From Sellimonas caecigallum (GTDB lineage Bacteria > Bacillota > Clostridia > Lachnospirales > Lachnospiraceae): a DNA stretch of 64,000 bases. The translations under genes were made by a program, and so were the position numbers. Below, in pieces: positions 6,892 through 14,531 of the stretch (positions are counted from its first letter, which is position 1; every line of letters begins with the position of its first letter). The notes beneath the pieces are model-generated. The model saw only the letters and a program-made list of their open reading frames with translations. It did no database searches and had not been told where the DNA came from. Location of the stretch: assembly GCF_019754295.1 (NCBI RefSeq), contig NZ_VIRV01000002.1, positions 62,001-126,000 on the forward strand, read 5' to 3'.

Positions 6892-8430
6892 CTAGTGTCG
6901 GCGTGTAAAAGGCAGCCATATCGTCTTTGTGGCAATTTTCTCGCAGAATCGTTTGTCATGCTCCACAAACAGCATCGTCGGCTCATACTCCAGCAGCAAT
7001 TTTTCAATCTGCATTCTGGAAAACACATCGATGTAATTAAGAGGTTCATCCCATATATACAGATGCGCAGGAGTAAGAAGGCTGGCAGCCAAAAGCACTT
7101 TCTTTTTCTGGCCTTCCGAATAGTCTTCCATATTTTTGGCAAACTGAGCCCTGTCAAAATCAAGCTGGCGCAGTATCGCACAAAACAGACTTTCATCCAG
7201 CTTCCGCTCGATGCAGAATTCGGACACTGTGCCTCTTAATCCCGATGTATCCTGATCTACATACGAGATCACAAGCCCTGAGGCCGTCTCACAAACACCG
7301 CTTTCCACAACAGGAAGACACGTATCTGCCACGTTTGCTTTTTGCAAGATCATCTTGATCAGAGTGGATTTACCGCATCCGTTCTCCCCACATACTGCGA
7401 TCCGCTCCCCTCTTTCAACTGTAAATGTAAGATCGGTAAATACCGGGCCATCCGCTCCTCTATACTGTAAGCTATAATCTTTTACATTTACAATCCGTTC
7501 CTTGTGATGCACAAGCGGCATAAGTTTGAGATCTGCTGTTTCTTCTATGTCTGCCAAAAGCCCTTCTTTCTCATCGATCTCCCGTTTTAACCTCTTTTCC
7601 ATCTGCTTTACACGGCTCTGCATCTTCTTCGTCTTTCCGCCGATATATGCCCTTGTAGGTCTGTCATGTTCTTTGACAGGATCATATCCAATCTTCGTGC
7701 GCTCATTTTTGTCCGCCCACCGTGTACTCTGCGCCGCTGCCTTCTTCAGCTTTCCAATCTCTTTCAGATGTTTTTCATTTTCCGTTTTCATAAACAGATC
7801 TTTCCGCCTTTTGTTCTCCCACCAGCTGGAAAAATTGCCGGCCTGTACTTCGATCGTCTGCCGGTTCAGTACGAGGACGTGGTCGATGCAGGCATCCAGA
7901 AGGTCCCTGTCATGTGAGACAAGAATAAATCCTTTCTTGGAAGACAGATATTTTTTCACACACTCTCTCGCCCCTTCATCCAGATGATTGGTAGGCTCGT
8001 CTATCAGCAGGAAATCATCCTCCCCGGAAAAAAGCACTGCCAGCAGAATCTTTCCCCGCTGTCCTGGACTTAGTGTTTTGAAAGGCCGATATAAAATTTC
8101 CGCACTCTCTTCCAAAAGATTCAGCTCACATATTACACGCCACAGCTCGCACCCTGCCTTCAGATCTTCCACAAAGTCTGCTGCCGGCATCTGTATATTC
8201 TCTTCCGTGATCTCGTAGGGGAAGCAGTCAAATACCGCCGCGGCACTGATCTTTCCCTGATATGGATAGTTTCCCATCAGCAAATTCAGAAACGTTGTCT
8301 TTCCTTTTCCGTTTCGTCCTATAAAGCCAAGTTTCCAATCCGTGTCAATGACAAAAGAAACATCTTCGAATACATTGTCAAAACTGCCTTCGTAACCAAA
8401 TGTCAGATGACTGACCTGAATCTGTGACAT
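6892..8430 (-). CDS. ABC-F ribosome-protection ATPase (Lsa-like)
   Basis: This is a soluble protein of 512 residues with two ATPase domains and no membrane helices. Domain 1 has GRNGKGKTT, LSPGQRGK and LLIDEPTNHLD. Domain 2 has GENGCGKST, SEGQKKK and IWDEPLNYID. A basic, helical interdomain linker (about residues 210-290) is the part that reaches into the ribosome in this family. The opening segment resembles Lsa-type proteins, which free ribosomes from lincosamides, pleuromutilins and streptogramin A. I chose ATG 8430 (MSQIQ) because GGAG lies eight bases upstream; ATG 8436 is too close to it. The long leader carries a short uORF and an attenuator hairpin. Actual drug specificity is not readable from sequence. 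Confidence 0.85.
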   Translation of the reverse strand: MSQIQVSHLTFGYEGSFDNVFEDVSFVIDTDWKLGFIGRNGKGKTTFLNLLMGNYPYQGKISAAAVFDCFPYEITEENIQMPAADFVEDLKAGCELWRVICELNLLEESAEILYRPFKTLSPGQRGKILLAVLFSGEDDFLLIDEPTNHLDEGARECVKKYLSSKKGFILVSHDRDLLDACIDHVLVLNRQTIEVQAGNFSSWWENKRRKDLFMKTENEKHLKEIGKLKKAAAQSTRWADKNERTKIGYDPVKEHDRPTRAYIGGKTKKMQSRVKQMEKRLKREIDEKEGLLADIEETADLKLMPLVHHKERIVNVKDYSLQYRGADGPVFTDLTFTVERGERIAVCGENGCGKSTLIKMILQKANVADTCLPVVESGVCETASGLVISYVDQDTSGLRGTVSEFCIERKLDESLFCAILRQLDFDRAQFAKNMEDYSEGQKKKVLLAASLLTPAHLYIWDEPLNYIDVFSRMQIEKLLLEYEPTMLFVEHDKRFCEKIATKTIWLPFTRRH

Positions 8431-8542
8431 ACACATCTCTCCTTTCGGAATTTCAAAATCAACAAAAAAAAGAACCATTTGCTGCCAAACAGTTCCATTA
8501 CATCCTTATACCTCAATTCCCAAAAGATTTCAGTTTTGCGCA

Positions 8543-8572
8543 CAAAAAAGAGAGGTTATGAGATCATAATCC
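8543..8572 (-). promoter_or_regulatory. Attenuator hairpin in ABC-F leader
   Basis: On the minus strand a stem (GGATTATGA pairing with TCATAACC, one bulge) is followed by TCTCTTTTTT. It lies about 115 bases upstream of the ABC-F start and about 80 bases downstream of a three-codon uORF. Its ACCTCTC tail is complementary to GAGAGGT at the uORF ribosome site, which offers an alternative pairing. This is consistent with drug-responsive attenuation but unproven. Confidence 0.6.
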
Positions 8573-8652
8573 ACTTTTGGCAACATGATAAGACAGCCCC
8601 GCGCATATCGCCCGGCATACTGTCCAAAAACTCTCATGCATTCAAAAGTAAA

Positions 8653-8664
8653 TTATTTCCTCAT
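8653..8664 (-). CDS. Candidate three-codon leader uORF (Met-Arg-Lys)
   Basis: ATG AGG AAA TAA on the minus strand is preceded by GAGAGGTGG four bases upstream and lies about 23 bases after the predicted transcription start of the ABC-F gene. Very short leader ORFs are known in front of several antibiotic-resistance ABC-F and erm genes, where a stalled ribosome changes RNA folding. It is too short for coding statistics, so the evidence is position only. Confidence 0.45.
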   Translation of the reverse strand: MRK

Positions 8665-8693
8665 CTTTCCACCTCTCTTCTTACACTGCTATT

Positions 8694-8722
8694 ATCTTAG
8701 CACGTCGGTCTGTACGTGTCAA
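8694..8722 (-). promoter_or_regulatory. Promoter of ABC-F leader transcript
   Basis: On the minus strand -35 TTGACA (plus 8717-8722) and -10 TAAGAT (plus 8694-8699) are separated by 17 bases. Transcription would start near 8687, giving a leader of about 255 bases before the ABC-F start at 8430. Confidence 0.65.
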
Positions 8723-8727
8723 CAACA

Positions 8728-8757
8728 AAGAATCCTGCGCAGTGCGCAGGATTCTTC
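8728..8757 (-). terminator. Terminator of first acyl-CoA synthetase-like gene
   Basis: A near-perfect hairpin (AAGAATCCTGCGC with GCGCAGGATTCTT, three-base loop) lies just past the stop at 8769 and is followed on the minus strand by TGTTGTT. It also insulates the downstream ABC-F promoter. Confidence 0.8.
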
Positions 8758-8768
8758 GTTCATTATGA

Positions 8769-10505
8769 TTAAGATGCGGATGCTTCTTTCAGTTCTTTGG
8801 AAAGTCCGATTCGATTTGTCTTAAAGTGGAAGAATGGACGCTCATCGATCTGGATGATATCAGCCGGATACATGTGCGGTTCCAGGCATTCCTCTACTTT
8901 TTCCCTGATATCATCGACCGTATATCCATCTTCCAGGACAACATAGAGATACGGCACGAAATATCCCGGATGTGCTTCATCTTTTAACAGAACGAAAAAT
9001 TCATCGTCAATTCCTTCAATCTGTGCATTTGCAACAAGATTCTCCATTGGAAGTATAGCAAGCTCTCCTCCTCCATAACGTGGAGAGTATCCACGGTTCA
9101 GGACATAGAGAACTCCGTCCTCATCCATGTATCCGAGATCTCCTGTATGCAGCCACACTCTTCCGTCTGCATGTTTCTGAAGTGCTTTAGCTGTCGCTTC
9201 CGGATTATCATAACCCAGCATATTTCCAGGACCGGTCTTGCAGATTTCGCCCATCTGATTGTAAGACAACTCTTCCTGTGTTCCCGGTTTGAACACACTT
9301 ACGATGCTGAGCGGCATCGGCACGCCTACGTTTCCGTCACGGATCGGTTTCGGCGCCATCGGAAGAGAAAAGTTAGATCCCGCCTCACTGCTTCCGTAAC
9401 CGGTTGTTACGCGGATATTACAGTTATGCGCCTTTAAGAATTTCTCAATTCTATCCAGCTGAACATTGTTGCTTGCCTCACATCCAGGACCTGCAGCAAC
9501 AAGATGGGACAGATCATAGTCCTCCGGAACACGTCCGTTTCGCATAACAGTCTCAATAAACATCGGAATGATCGGCCAGTTATTTGCTTTATATCTCATC
9601 AATTCCAGATCCACATCTTCCACAAAGCAGAATGGATCCAAAATCAAAAGTTTATTGGATGACAGCGGCAGCAAAACCATAGACACAACTACAGCTACCA
9701 GCGCCGGCGGCAGACAAGTTACCATCCAGTTAGCACGTTTTCCTTCTGTTCCGCCGTAGAAGTTCATCTGGCAGATGATGCCAAGCATCGTATTTGCAGA
9801 ATGGATAACCTGTTTGGACGGTCCTGTGGATCCGCTTGTATATGCACGGAACAGCGGGCGGTTGATATCACGCTCTGCTTCTACTTTTCCTGTATAGTTT
9901 TCTCCCTGTGCAATAAACTCTTCCCAGCTCATAGTAGCCGGTCCGGAAGCACACGCAGACGGATAATTCTCGTTTAAGCATGCCTGGATATGTGCCGGCA
10001 TCGCATCGCGGTCTCCATGATGCAGCGGGGATAAAAGCACAATCTTTTCCACACTGCTGTCATTTAAAAATGCATGCATTTCTTTTTGGGACATAAAGTC
10101 ATGGGCGATGATCGCCTTCGCTTTTGCTTTTCTTGCCGCTTCCACGTTTTCCGCCACCGTATTGTCACGGCAGAGAATGGATGCTCCGATTCTTTCCGCA
10201 GCAAGAAGCAGCGGAACAAATTCAGGAACCAGACGCAGATAAACCGGAATCTGATCTCCTTCTCCAAATCCCAGCGCTCTGAGTGCACGGGCACATTTGT
10301 CCGTCTCTTCAAAAATGTTCTTCCAGGTAATATCTTCTCCGTAATAATGCATTGCTACAACGTCCATTCCCGGACAGCACTGTTTCAAGTATTCCTCTAC
10401 TGTACATTCCGGCATTTTTATCATCTGCATCAACATATCCGGATAATATTTCATCCACGGACGGTCAACACTTGGTTTTCCCGTCAATATTTGCTCTTTG
10501 TTCAT
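8769..10505 (-). CDS. AMP-forming acyl-CoA synthetase-like ligase, copy 1
   Basis: 578 residues of a class I adenylate-forming enzyme, which activates a carboxylic acid as acyl-AMP and usually transfers it to CoA. Core motifs are AYTSGSTGPSKQ (P-loop, near residue 228), TGYGSSEAG, HTGDLGYMD, NRGYSPRYGGGE and the C-terminal Lys region FKTNRIGLSKEL. There is no signal peptide or carrier domain, so it is cytoplasmic and stand-alone. The substrate is not identifiable; it does not look like the bile-acid ligase BaiB. A second copy about 88% identical by eye lies 5.8 kb away on the same strand. Both share a conserved 34-base block upstream of the start, so they may share regulation. Confidence 0.85.
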   Translation of the reverse strand: MNKEQILTGKPSVDRPWMKYYPDMLMQMIKMPECTVEEYLKQCCPGMDVVAMHYYGEDITWKNIFEETDKCARALRALGFGEGDQIPVYLRLVPEFVPLLLAAERIGASILCRDNTVAENVEAARKAKAKAIIAHDFMSQKEMHAFLNDSSVEKIVLLSPLHHGDRDAMPAHIQACLNENYPSACASGPATMSWEEFIAQGENYTGKVEAERDINRPLFRAYTSGSTGPSKQVIHSANTMLGIICQMNFYGGTEGKRANWMVTCLPPALVAVVVSMVLLPLSSNKLLILDPFCFVEDVDLELMRYKANNWPIIPMFIETVMRNGRVPEDYDLSHLVAAGPGCEASNNVQLDRIEKFLKAHNCNIRVTTGYGSSEAGSNFSLPMAPKPIRDGNVGVPMPLSIVSVFKPGTQEELSYNQMGEICKTGPGNMLGYDNPEATAKALQKHADGRVWLHTGDLGYMDEDGVLYVLNRGYSPRYGGGELAILPMENLVANAQIEGIDDEFFVLLKDEAHPGYFVPYLYVVLEDGYTVDDIREKVEECLEPHMYPADIIQIDERPFFHFKTNRIGLSKELKEASAS

Positions 10506-10578
10506 ATCTTCTACCTCTTAAAATTCCTAATTCTTTACTTATATGTAAGTATGTAATATGCGCTTACTGGTAGAATGG

Positions 10579-10612
10579 TATCATTTTACTAGGTAAATGG
10601 CAAAGGACAGAA
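10579..10612 (-). promoter_or_regulatory. Conserved upstream block, copy 1
   Basis: A 34-base block about 74 bases upstream of the first ligase start matches 27 of 34 positions in the block upstream of the second ligase (16333-16366). Its core (TTTAC..GTRAA) is roughly palindromic, and on the minus strand it contains TTGCC as a possible -35. The sequence around it has diverged more, so this is probably a promoter/operator. The regulator is unknown. Confidence 0.5.
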
Positions 10613-10697
10613 CATGAGAATCCTGTCCCAAAAGATTGTCAATGTGACAAAAAGTGAAATTATGTGAATTTTAGTGAAATTGCTTCTTCTTATCTTA

Positions 10698-11255
10698 CTA
10701 TCTCTTTTGTTTGTATTGTTTCTTTGTCAGTGAAAATTGTCTTAAAATCTTTTGTTTTCCGAAAATAATTTCTTGTCTTCCCATATCCGTTTTGGTAAAT
10801 CCGGCTTTCATAAATAATTTTACTGCCTCAGTACGGTCTTCAGGGAACATATCCAACAGTACTTCTACCCCATTTTCTTCGAAAGCAATACGTTCCAACT
10901 CTATCAATGCAGGATAAGCATACCCTTTTCCCCTGTATCTGGAAGCAATGACGATCCCTACCATATGAGCACTGATATCATCCTGATATTGATAATAGAC
11001 TTCCCCTACCGGAATCTTCTCTTCAGCATCGTAAATATATGCAAAATACATCTTTTTCGTCGTTGTCCATTTGTCATACCATTCCTGCAGCTGTGTATCC
11101 GTTTTTCGAATTGTTCCCGTAGCTTTATCATATCCATCCACTTTCATATCGAATCCTGCATTGTATGCCATAGTTTCTGGATCCATCATCCACGCTTTCC
11201 TGTGGTGTAACTCATCTCTATCCGGAATTTTCAAATAAATGTGTTTCACTTCCAT
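10698..11255 (-). CDS. GNAT-family N-acetyltransferase
   Basis: About 185 residues with a GNAT fold in the C-terminal two thirds: a beta-strand with HMVGIVIASRYRGKGYAYPAL, where R-x-x-G-K-G-Y is the acetyl-CoA pyrophosphate loop, then ALIELERIAFEENGVEVLLD and the terminal AVKLFMKAGFTKTD motif. The N-terminal region (KAWMMDPETMAYNAGFDM) would shape the acceptor site; the substrate is unknown. The start is uncertain: ATG 11255 is only one base from AGGGGG, while GTG 11249 is seven bases from it and may be the true start. It is on the same strand as the HxlR gene 48 bases upstream and could be co-transcribed with it. Confidence 0.75.
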   Translation of the reverse strand: MEVKHIYLKIPDRDELHHRKAWMMDPETMAYNAGFDMKVDGYDKATGTIRKTDTQLQEWYDKWTTTKKMYFAYIYDAEEKIPVGEVYYQYQDDISAHMVGIVIASRYRGKGYAYPALIELERIAFEENGVEVLLDMFPEDRTEAVKLFMKAGFTKTDMGRQEIIFGKQKILRQFSLTKKQYKQKR

Positions 11256-11303
11256 TCCCCCTGACAAATAACTTTTACGTGATATGATTTGCTTTTTTCA
11301 TCT

Positions 11304-11636
11304 TTATAATCTGTTCTTATCTCCCCATTCACACATACCGTCTAAAATCGGAATCAGGGACTTTCCACGTTCTGTAAGACTGTACTCTACTTTCGGTGGG
11401 ATCTGAGGATATTCTTCCCGGTGGACAAGCTGGTCCGATTCTAATTCCTTTAACGTAGAGCTGAGAGTCTTGTAAGAAATTCCTCCGATATATTTTTTCA
11501 TCTCATTAAAACGGACAACTCCAAATTCCATCAGGGTATAAAGAATCGTCATCTTGTATTTTCCATTAATCAGCGACAAGGTATAACTAAACCCAGTAGT
11601 ACTGAGGCATTCATTGGATATACATCGTTTACTCAT
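11304..11636 (-). CDS. HxlR-family winged-helix regulator
   Basis: About 110 residues with the HxlR pattern: a winged helix (LINGKYKMTILYTLMEFGVVRFNEMKK), ISYKTLSSTLKELE as the recognition helix, a wing around PPKVEYSLTERGKSL, and Cys residues near the N-terminus (CISNECLST). HxlR members such as YodB and HypR sense electrophiles or disulfide stress through such cysteines. ATG 11636 follows AAAGGAGAG; the longer upstream frame crosses the promoter and is not used. It is divergent to a flavin-dependent reductase, a classic arrangement for a quinone- or electrophile-responsive pair, so the reductase is the likely target. Confidence 0.85.
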   Translation of the reverse strand: MSKRCISNECLSTTGFSYTLSLINGKYKMTILYTLMEFGVVRFNEMKKYIGGISYKTLSSTLKELESDQLVHREEYPQIPPKVEYSLTERGKSLIPILDGMCEWGDKNRL

Positions 11637-11655
11637 TTTACGCTCTCCTTTAGGT

Positions 11656-11682
11656 AAGTATCGCACTTTTATGTGCGTACTT
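11656..11682. promoter_or_regulatory. Inverted repeat, probable HxlR operator
   Basis: AAGTA-T-CGCAC, six bases, then GTGCG-TACTT gives an imperfect 10-base inverted repeat in the 5' leader of the HxlR gene, between its start codon and its -10 element. HxlR dimers bind such repeats. Binding here is inferred. Confidence 0.6.
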
Positions 11683-11706
11683 GCTTTTCTTTCTGTTCTT
11701 GCTATG

Positions 11707-11735
11707 ATTATAATATCAATAATATAGAAAGTCAA
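11707..11735 (-). promoter_or_regulatory. HxlR gene promoter
   Basis: On the minus strand TTGACT (plus 11730-11735) and TATAAT (plus 11707-11712) are separated by 17 bases. The divergent reductase promoter must overlap this AT-rich stretch, so one bound regulator could affect both genes. Confidence 0.75.
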
Positions 11736-11785
11736 TTGTCCACTATGTGAAGAGCAACTGGACTTTCAGACAGGAGGCAACATTT

Positions 11786-12337
11786 ATGAGCAAAAAAATC
11801 GTCATTTTAAATGGAAGCCCACGTAAAAAAGGGAATACATCCGCTCTCATAAAAGCATTTACAGAGGGCGCTGAATCGGCAGGAAATGCAGTGAAAGAAT
11901 TTTTCCTGGACAGTATGAATATTCATGGGTGTAAAGGATGTTTTGGGGGCCACAGCAACCAGGAGTGTCCTTGTGTCCAGAAAGACGATATGAGCAAAAT
12001 CTATCCATCTGTGAGAGACTGCGATGTGATCGTGCTTGCCTCTCCACTTTATTACTGGAATATGAGCGGACAACTCCGGACCACTGTCGATCGGCTGTTC
12101 GCACTGGAAGAAGGAGATGGCAATCTTCTGAGAGGACACAACAGATCTTCTGCACTTCTGATGGCTGCAGAAGGAAACGACTTCAGGGACGTTCTTCTTT
12201 ACTACGATCATCTGATGGAACATCTGAAATGGAAAAACCTTGGCCACGTTCTCGCCGGAGGAAATGGGGATATCGGCGATATTGACGGGAAGCCGGAATT
12301 GCAGCAGGCCTTTGAACTCGGAAGGTCCATCCAGTAA
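11786..12337 (+). CDS. NADPH-dependent FMN reductase / flavodoxin-like oxidoreductase
   Basis: 183 residues of the flavodoxin-fold reductase family. The FMN phosphate loop is GSPRKKGNT directly after the first strand; the second flavin loop is in VLASPLYYWNMSGQLR. A cluster IHGCKGCFGG plus CPC is typical of the iron-sulfur-flavoprotein-like or WrbA-like relatives of Clostridia. ATG 11786 lies nine bases after GGAGG; the earlier ATG 11747 has no ribosome site. The enzyme probably reduces quinones, nitro compounds or disulfides at the expense of NAD(P)H. It is divergently paired with an HxlR regulator, which suggests induction by electrophiles. Confidence 0.85.
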   Translation: MSKKIVILNGSPRKKGNTSALIKAFTEGAESAGNAVKEFFLDSMNIHGCKGCFGGHSNQECPCVQKDDMSKIYPSVRDCDVIVLASPLYYWNMSGQLRTTVDRLFALEEGDGNLLRGHNRSSALLMAAEGNDFRDVLLYYDHLMEHLKWKNLGHVLAGGNGDIGDIDGKPELQQAFELGRSIQ

Positions 12338-12355
12338 ATCAAGAAATTTTATAAA

Positions 12356-12410
12356 GGCGCAGGAATATCCTGATCTTCTTTCGTTTCGATCATTCCTGCG
12401 CCTCATTTCT
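12356..12410 (+). terminator. Terminator of flavin reductase gene
   Basis: An 11-base stem (GGCGCAGGAAT at 12356-12366 with ATTCCTGCGCC at 12392-12402) is followed by TCATTTCTTTCC. It lies 18 bases after the stop. Confidence 0.75.
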
Positions 12411-12425
12411 TTCCTCATTTTTTTC

Positions 12426-12572
12426 TTAAACTTGCCTGTTTTTCGGTTCTATCGCCTCTGACCTCACGTTGTGTGTCTGATTCTGGTTCGCCGGTTTCTT
12501 TTTCTGTGTCACACTGTTAAATTTGTTTTGGCTTTTTTGTTCATTCTGTTGTTCCTGCTGCTTTTTATTCAT
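12426..12572 (-). CDS. Small Gln/Asn/Lys-rich protein, unrecognised (48 aa)
   Basis: ATG 12572 follows GGAG at seven bases, and the frame gives a 48-residue, very hydrophilic peptide with no hydrophobic core (MNKKQQEQQNEQKSQNKF..., ending EAIEPKNRQV). The composition recalls gamma-type small acid-soluble spore proteins, but the diagnostic repeats are missing, so I do not assign it to that family. It is isolated between two plus-strand genes. The ribosome site and the consistent composition argue for a real gene, while its size leaves room for doubt. Confidence 0.4.
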   Translation of the reverse strand: MNKKQQEQQNEQKSQNKFNSVTQKKKPANQNQTHNVRSEAIEPKNRQV

Positions 12573-12632
12573 GTTAATCTCCATTCCGCCGCCAAGTTGG
12601 CAGCACAAATAATAGTTAAATTCTTTCAATGA

Positions 12633-12679
12633 GGATAGTATGCAGCCGACAGCAGAATATATACATATGAATACTATCC
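12633..12679. repeat. Perfect 9-base inverted repeat
   Basis: GGATAGTAT (12633-12641) and ATACTATCC (12671-12679) flank an AT-rich centre in the region upstream of the small minus-strand gene. It may be an operator or a large-loop hairpin; no function can be assigned. Confidence 0.35.
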
Positions 12680-12748
12680 GCAGTCAAAACTGTGGATATT
12701 TTTAGTCAAGAGGGCTTCTCAAAAATGGCCAACAGAGATATCATATGA

Positions 12749-12837
12749 TTAATCGATCGGTTAATGGAGGCTGCACTATGAACGCGAAGTTTTTCACTTT
12801 GTCGGATGAAAAACCTATGCCTCCGAAAGGAGAGAAC
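12749..12837 (+). pseudogene. Remnant of a TetR-family repressor: operator-like palindrome and first codons
   Basis: A near-palindrome ATTAATCGATCGGTTAAT precedes GGAGG and ATG 12778. The ATG begins MNAKFFTLSDEKP, closely like the N-terminus of many clostridial TetR proteins (Met-Asn-x-Lys-Phe-Phe-x-Leu-x-x-Glu-Lys). After about 13 codons the resemblance stops, and the ribosome site AAGGAG of the ABC ATPase follows, in frame. I infer that the body of a tetR gene has been deleted, leaving its promoter region and first codons. Translation from 12778 would add 21 residues to the ATPase. Confidence 0.55.
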
Positions 12838-12840
12838 AGA

Positions 12841-13719
12841 ATGGACGCAATTAAGATCAATAATTTGACAAAGTATTACGGAAAAGTGTGCGGAATCGAC
12901 AACGTGGCACTTACCGTTTCAAAAGGAGAATTTTTTGGATTTATCGGGCCTAACGGTGCGGGAAAATCTACCACTATCCGAACACTGTTGGGGCTTATCA
13001 GACCCACTTCAGGAAGTGCGTCTGTATTTGATATGGACATTATAAATGACAAAGAAAAGATTCTTGCTCTTGTTGGATACCTGCCGTCCGAGGCTTTGTT
13101 TTATCCCGGAATGAGAGTGCGTGAGCTAATAAAGTTTTCTGCTGATCTTCGAAAGAAAAATTGCCAAGCTGCAGCCGCCCGATTATGCGAACGACTGCAG
13201 CTTGATACCTCCCGAAAAGTGGAGGATCTTTCCTTCGGTAATCGTAAAAAGGCCGCCATCATCTGCGCACTCCAGCACGAGCCCGATCTTCTGATCCTGG
13301 ATGAACCAACCAGTGGTCTGGATCCTTTGATGCAGAAAGAATTTTTTGATATCCTGCGGGAACGAAATAAAGCAGGCGCTACGATTTTCCTGTCCAGTCA
13401 TATTTTATCCGAAATTCAGCAGAATTGCTCACGGGCAGCCATCATTCGCGAAGGAAGGATCATTGCCTGTGACAGCGTAGAAGCTCTGTCAAAAACGAAT
13501 GCTAAACGTGTAAACATCCAAGGCACTGTAGATCTCGGCCATCTTTGCGGCGTCCGTGATCTCCAGAAATCCGACATGGGCATGAATTTTCTCTATAGTG
13601 GCGATATGAACACTTTGTTGTCCACACTCTCCACTGGAGATATCCAGGATTTGTCCATTGCCGAACCGGATTTGGAGGAAATTTTCCTGCATTATTACGA
13701 AGATGGAGGTGCAAAATAA
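12841..13719 (+). CDS. ABC-2 type exporter, ATP-binding subunit
   Basis: 292 residues from ATG 12841 (AAGGAG eight to nine bases upstream). The ATPase domain (about residues 1-215) has Walker A GPNGAGKST, a Q-loop region ALVGYLPSE, signature LSFGNRKK, Walker B LLILDEPTSGLD and switch His in FLSSHILSE; the C-terminal extension is typical of drug and lantibiotic exporters. A start at 12778 would add residues that come from a deleted tetR gene. It overlaps the permease gene by one base, so the two form one transporter. The lost repressor suggests that expression may now be constitutive. Confidence 0.88.
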   Translation: MDAIKINNLTKYYGKVCGIDNVALTVSKGEFFGFIGPNGAGKSTTIRTLLGLIRPTSGSASVFDMDIINDKEKILALVGYLPSEALFYPGMRVRELIKFSADLRKKNCQAAAARLCERLQLDTSRKVEDLSFGNRKKAAIICALQHEPDLLILDEPTSGLDPLMQKEFFDILRERNKAGATIFLSSHILSEIQQNCSRAAIIREGRIIACDSVEALSKTNAKRVNIQGTVDLGHLCGVRDLQKSDMGMNFLYSGDMNTLLSTLSTGDIQDLSIAEPDLEEIFLHYYEDGGAK

Positions 13720-14504
13720 TGACCATTGTCAAGCATGAACTAAAACAAGGACTAGTCTCCTTCGCCATCTGGACTGCATCCATCACACTTTTGATGATGG
13801 TTTGTGTATTTCTTTTTCCGGAAATAAAGGGCGAAATGGATACAATGGGCGATATATTCGCATCCATGGGGAGTTTTACCGCCGCCTTTGGTATGGATCG
13901 GCTGAATTTTGGAACTCTTGTGGGATTTTATGCCATTGAATGCGGAAATGTAATCGGACTTGGCGGAGCATTCTTCGCCTCGCTTATCGGCATTTCCTCT
14001 CTGTCTAAGGAAGAAAAAGGCCGGACAGCGGAGTTTCTGCTTACCCATCCTGTATCCAGGACTCATATCATTTCCGAAAAGCTGATTTCTGTACTTTTGC
14101 AGATCATTGTTATGAATGTTGTCATCCTCGCTTTTTCTCTGGGATCTATGGCTGCTATAGGCGAGGCGATACCGTGGAAAGAAGTTTTGCTGCTGCACCT
14201 TGCCTATTTCCTTCTTCAGGTAGAACTGGCAAGTATCTGCTTTGGGTTCTCTGCCTTTCTGCGCCGCGGCAGTATCGGCGTCGGCCTTGGGATTGCGGCA
14301 ATGATGTATTTCCTGAATCTCATCGCCAACATGACCGAAAGCATGGAATTTCTCAAGTTCATTACACCATTTGGCTATTGCGACGGCGCAGATATTGTAG
14401 ACAGTGGAAAGTTGGACATGACTCTTATTGCAATAGGAATCCTGTTCACATTTGCCGGTATTTTTACGGCATTTTCAAAATACCGCAGAAAAGATATACA
14501 GTAA
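13719..14504 (+). CDS. ABC-2 type exporter, permease subunit
   Basis: 261 residues with about six hydrophobic helices, e.g. SFAIWTASITLLMMVCVFLF at the N-terminus and LIAIGILFTFAGIFTAF at the end. A conserved loop with SLSKEEKGRTAEFLLTHPVSR is typical of ABC-2 permeases that pair with CcmA-like ATPases. Its ATG overlaps the ATPase stop (ATAATG), and the ribosome site GGAGG lies within the end of the ATPase gene, so translation is coupled. The substrate is unknown. Its stop lies 27 bases from the convergent second ligase gene, with no terminator visible. Confidence 0.85.
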   Translation: MTIVKHELKQGLVSFAIWTASITLLMMVCVFLFPEIKGEMDTMGDIFASMGSFTAAFGMDRLNFGTLVGFYAIECGNVIGLGGAFFASLIGISSLSKEEKGRTAEFLLTHPVSRTHIISEKLISVLLQIIVMNVVILAFSLGSMAAIGEAIPWKEVLLLHLAYFLLQVELASICFGFSAFLRRGSIGVGLGIAAMMYFLNLIANMTESMEFLKFITPFGYCDGADIVDSGKLDMTLIAIGILFTFAGIFTAFSKYRRKDIQ

Positions 14505-14531
14505 TCTGAAAATCAAATACTTTTATGGCAA

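Noticed and set aside
8769-10505. Bile-acid-CoA ligase (BaiB) for the two ligases
   Set aside because: Length and N-terminus do not match BaiB as I recall it, and no other bai gene is present.
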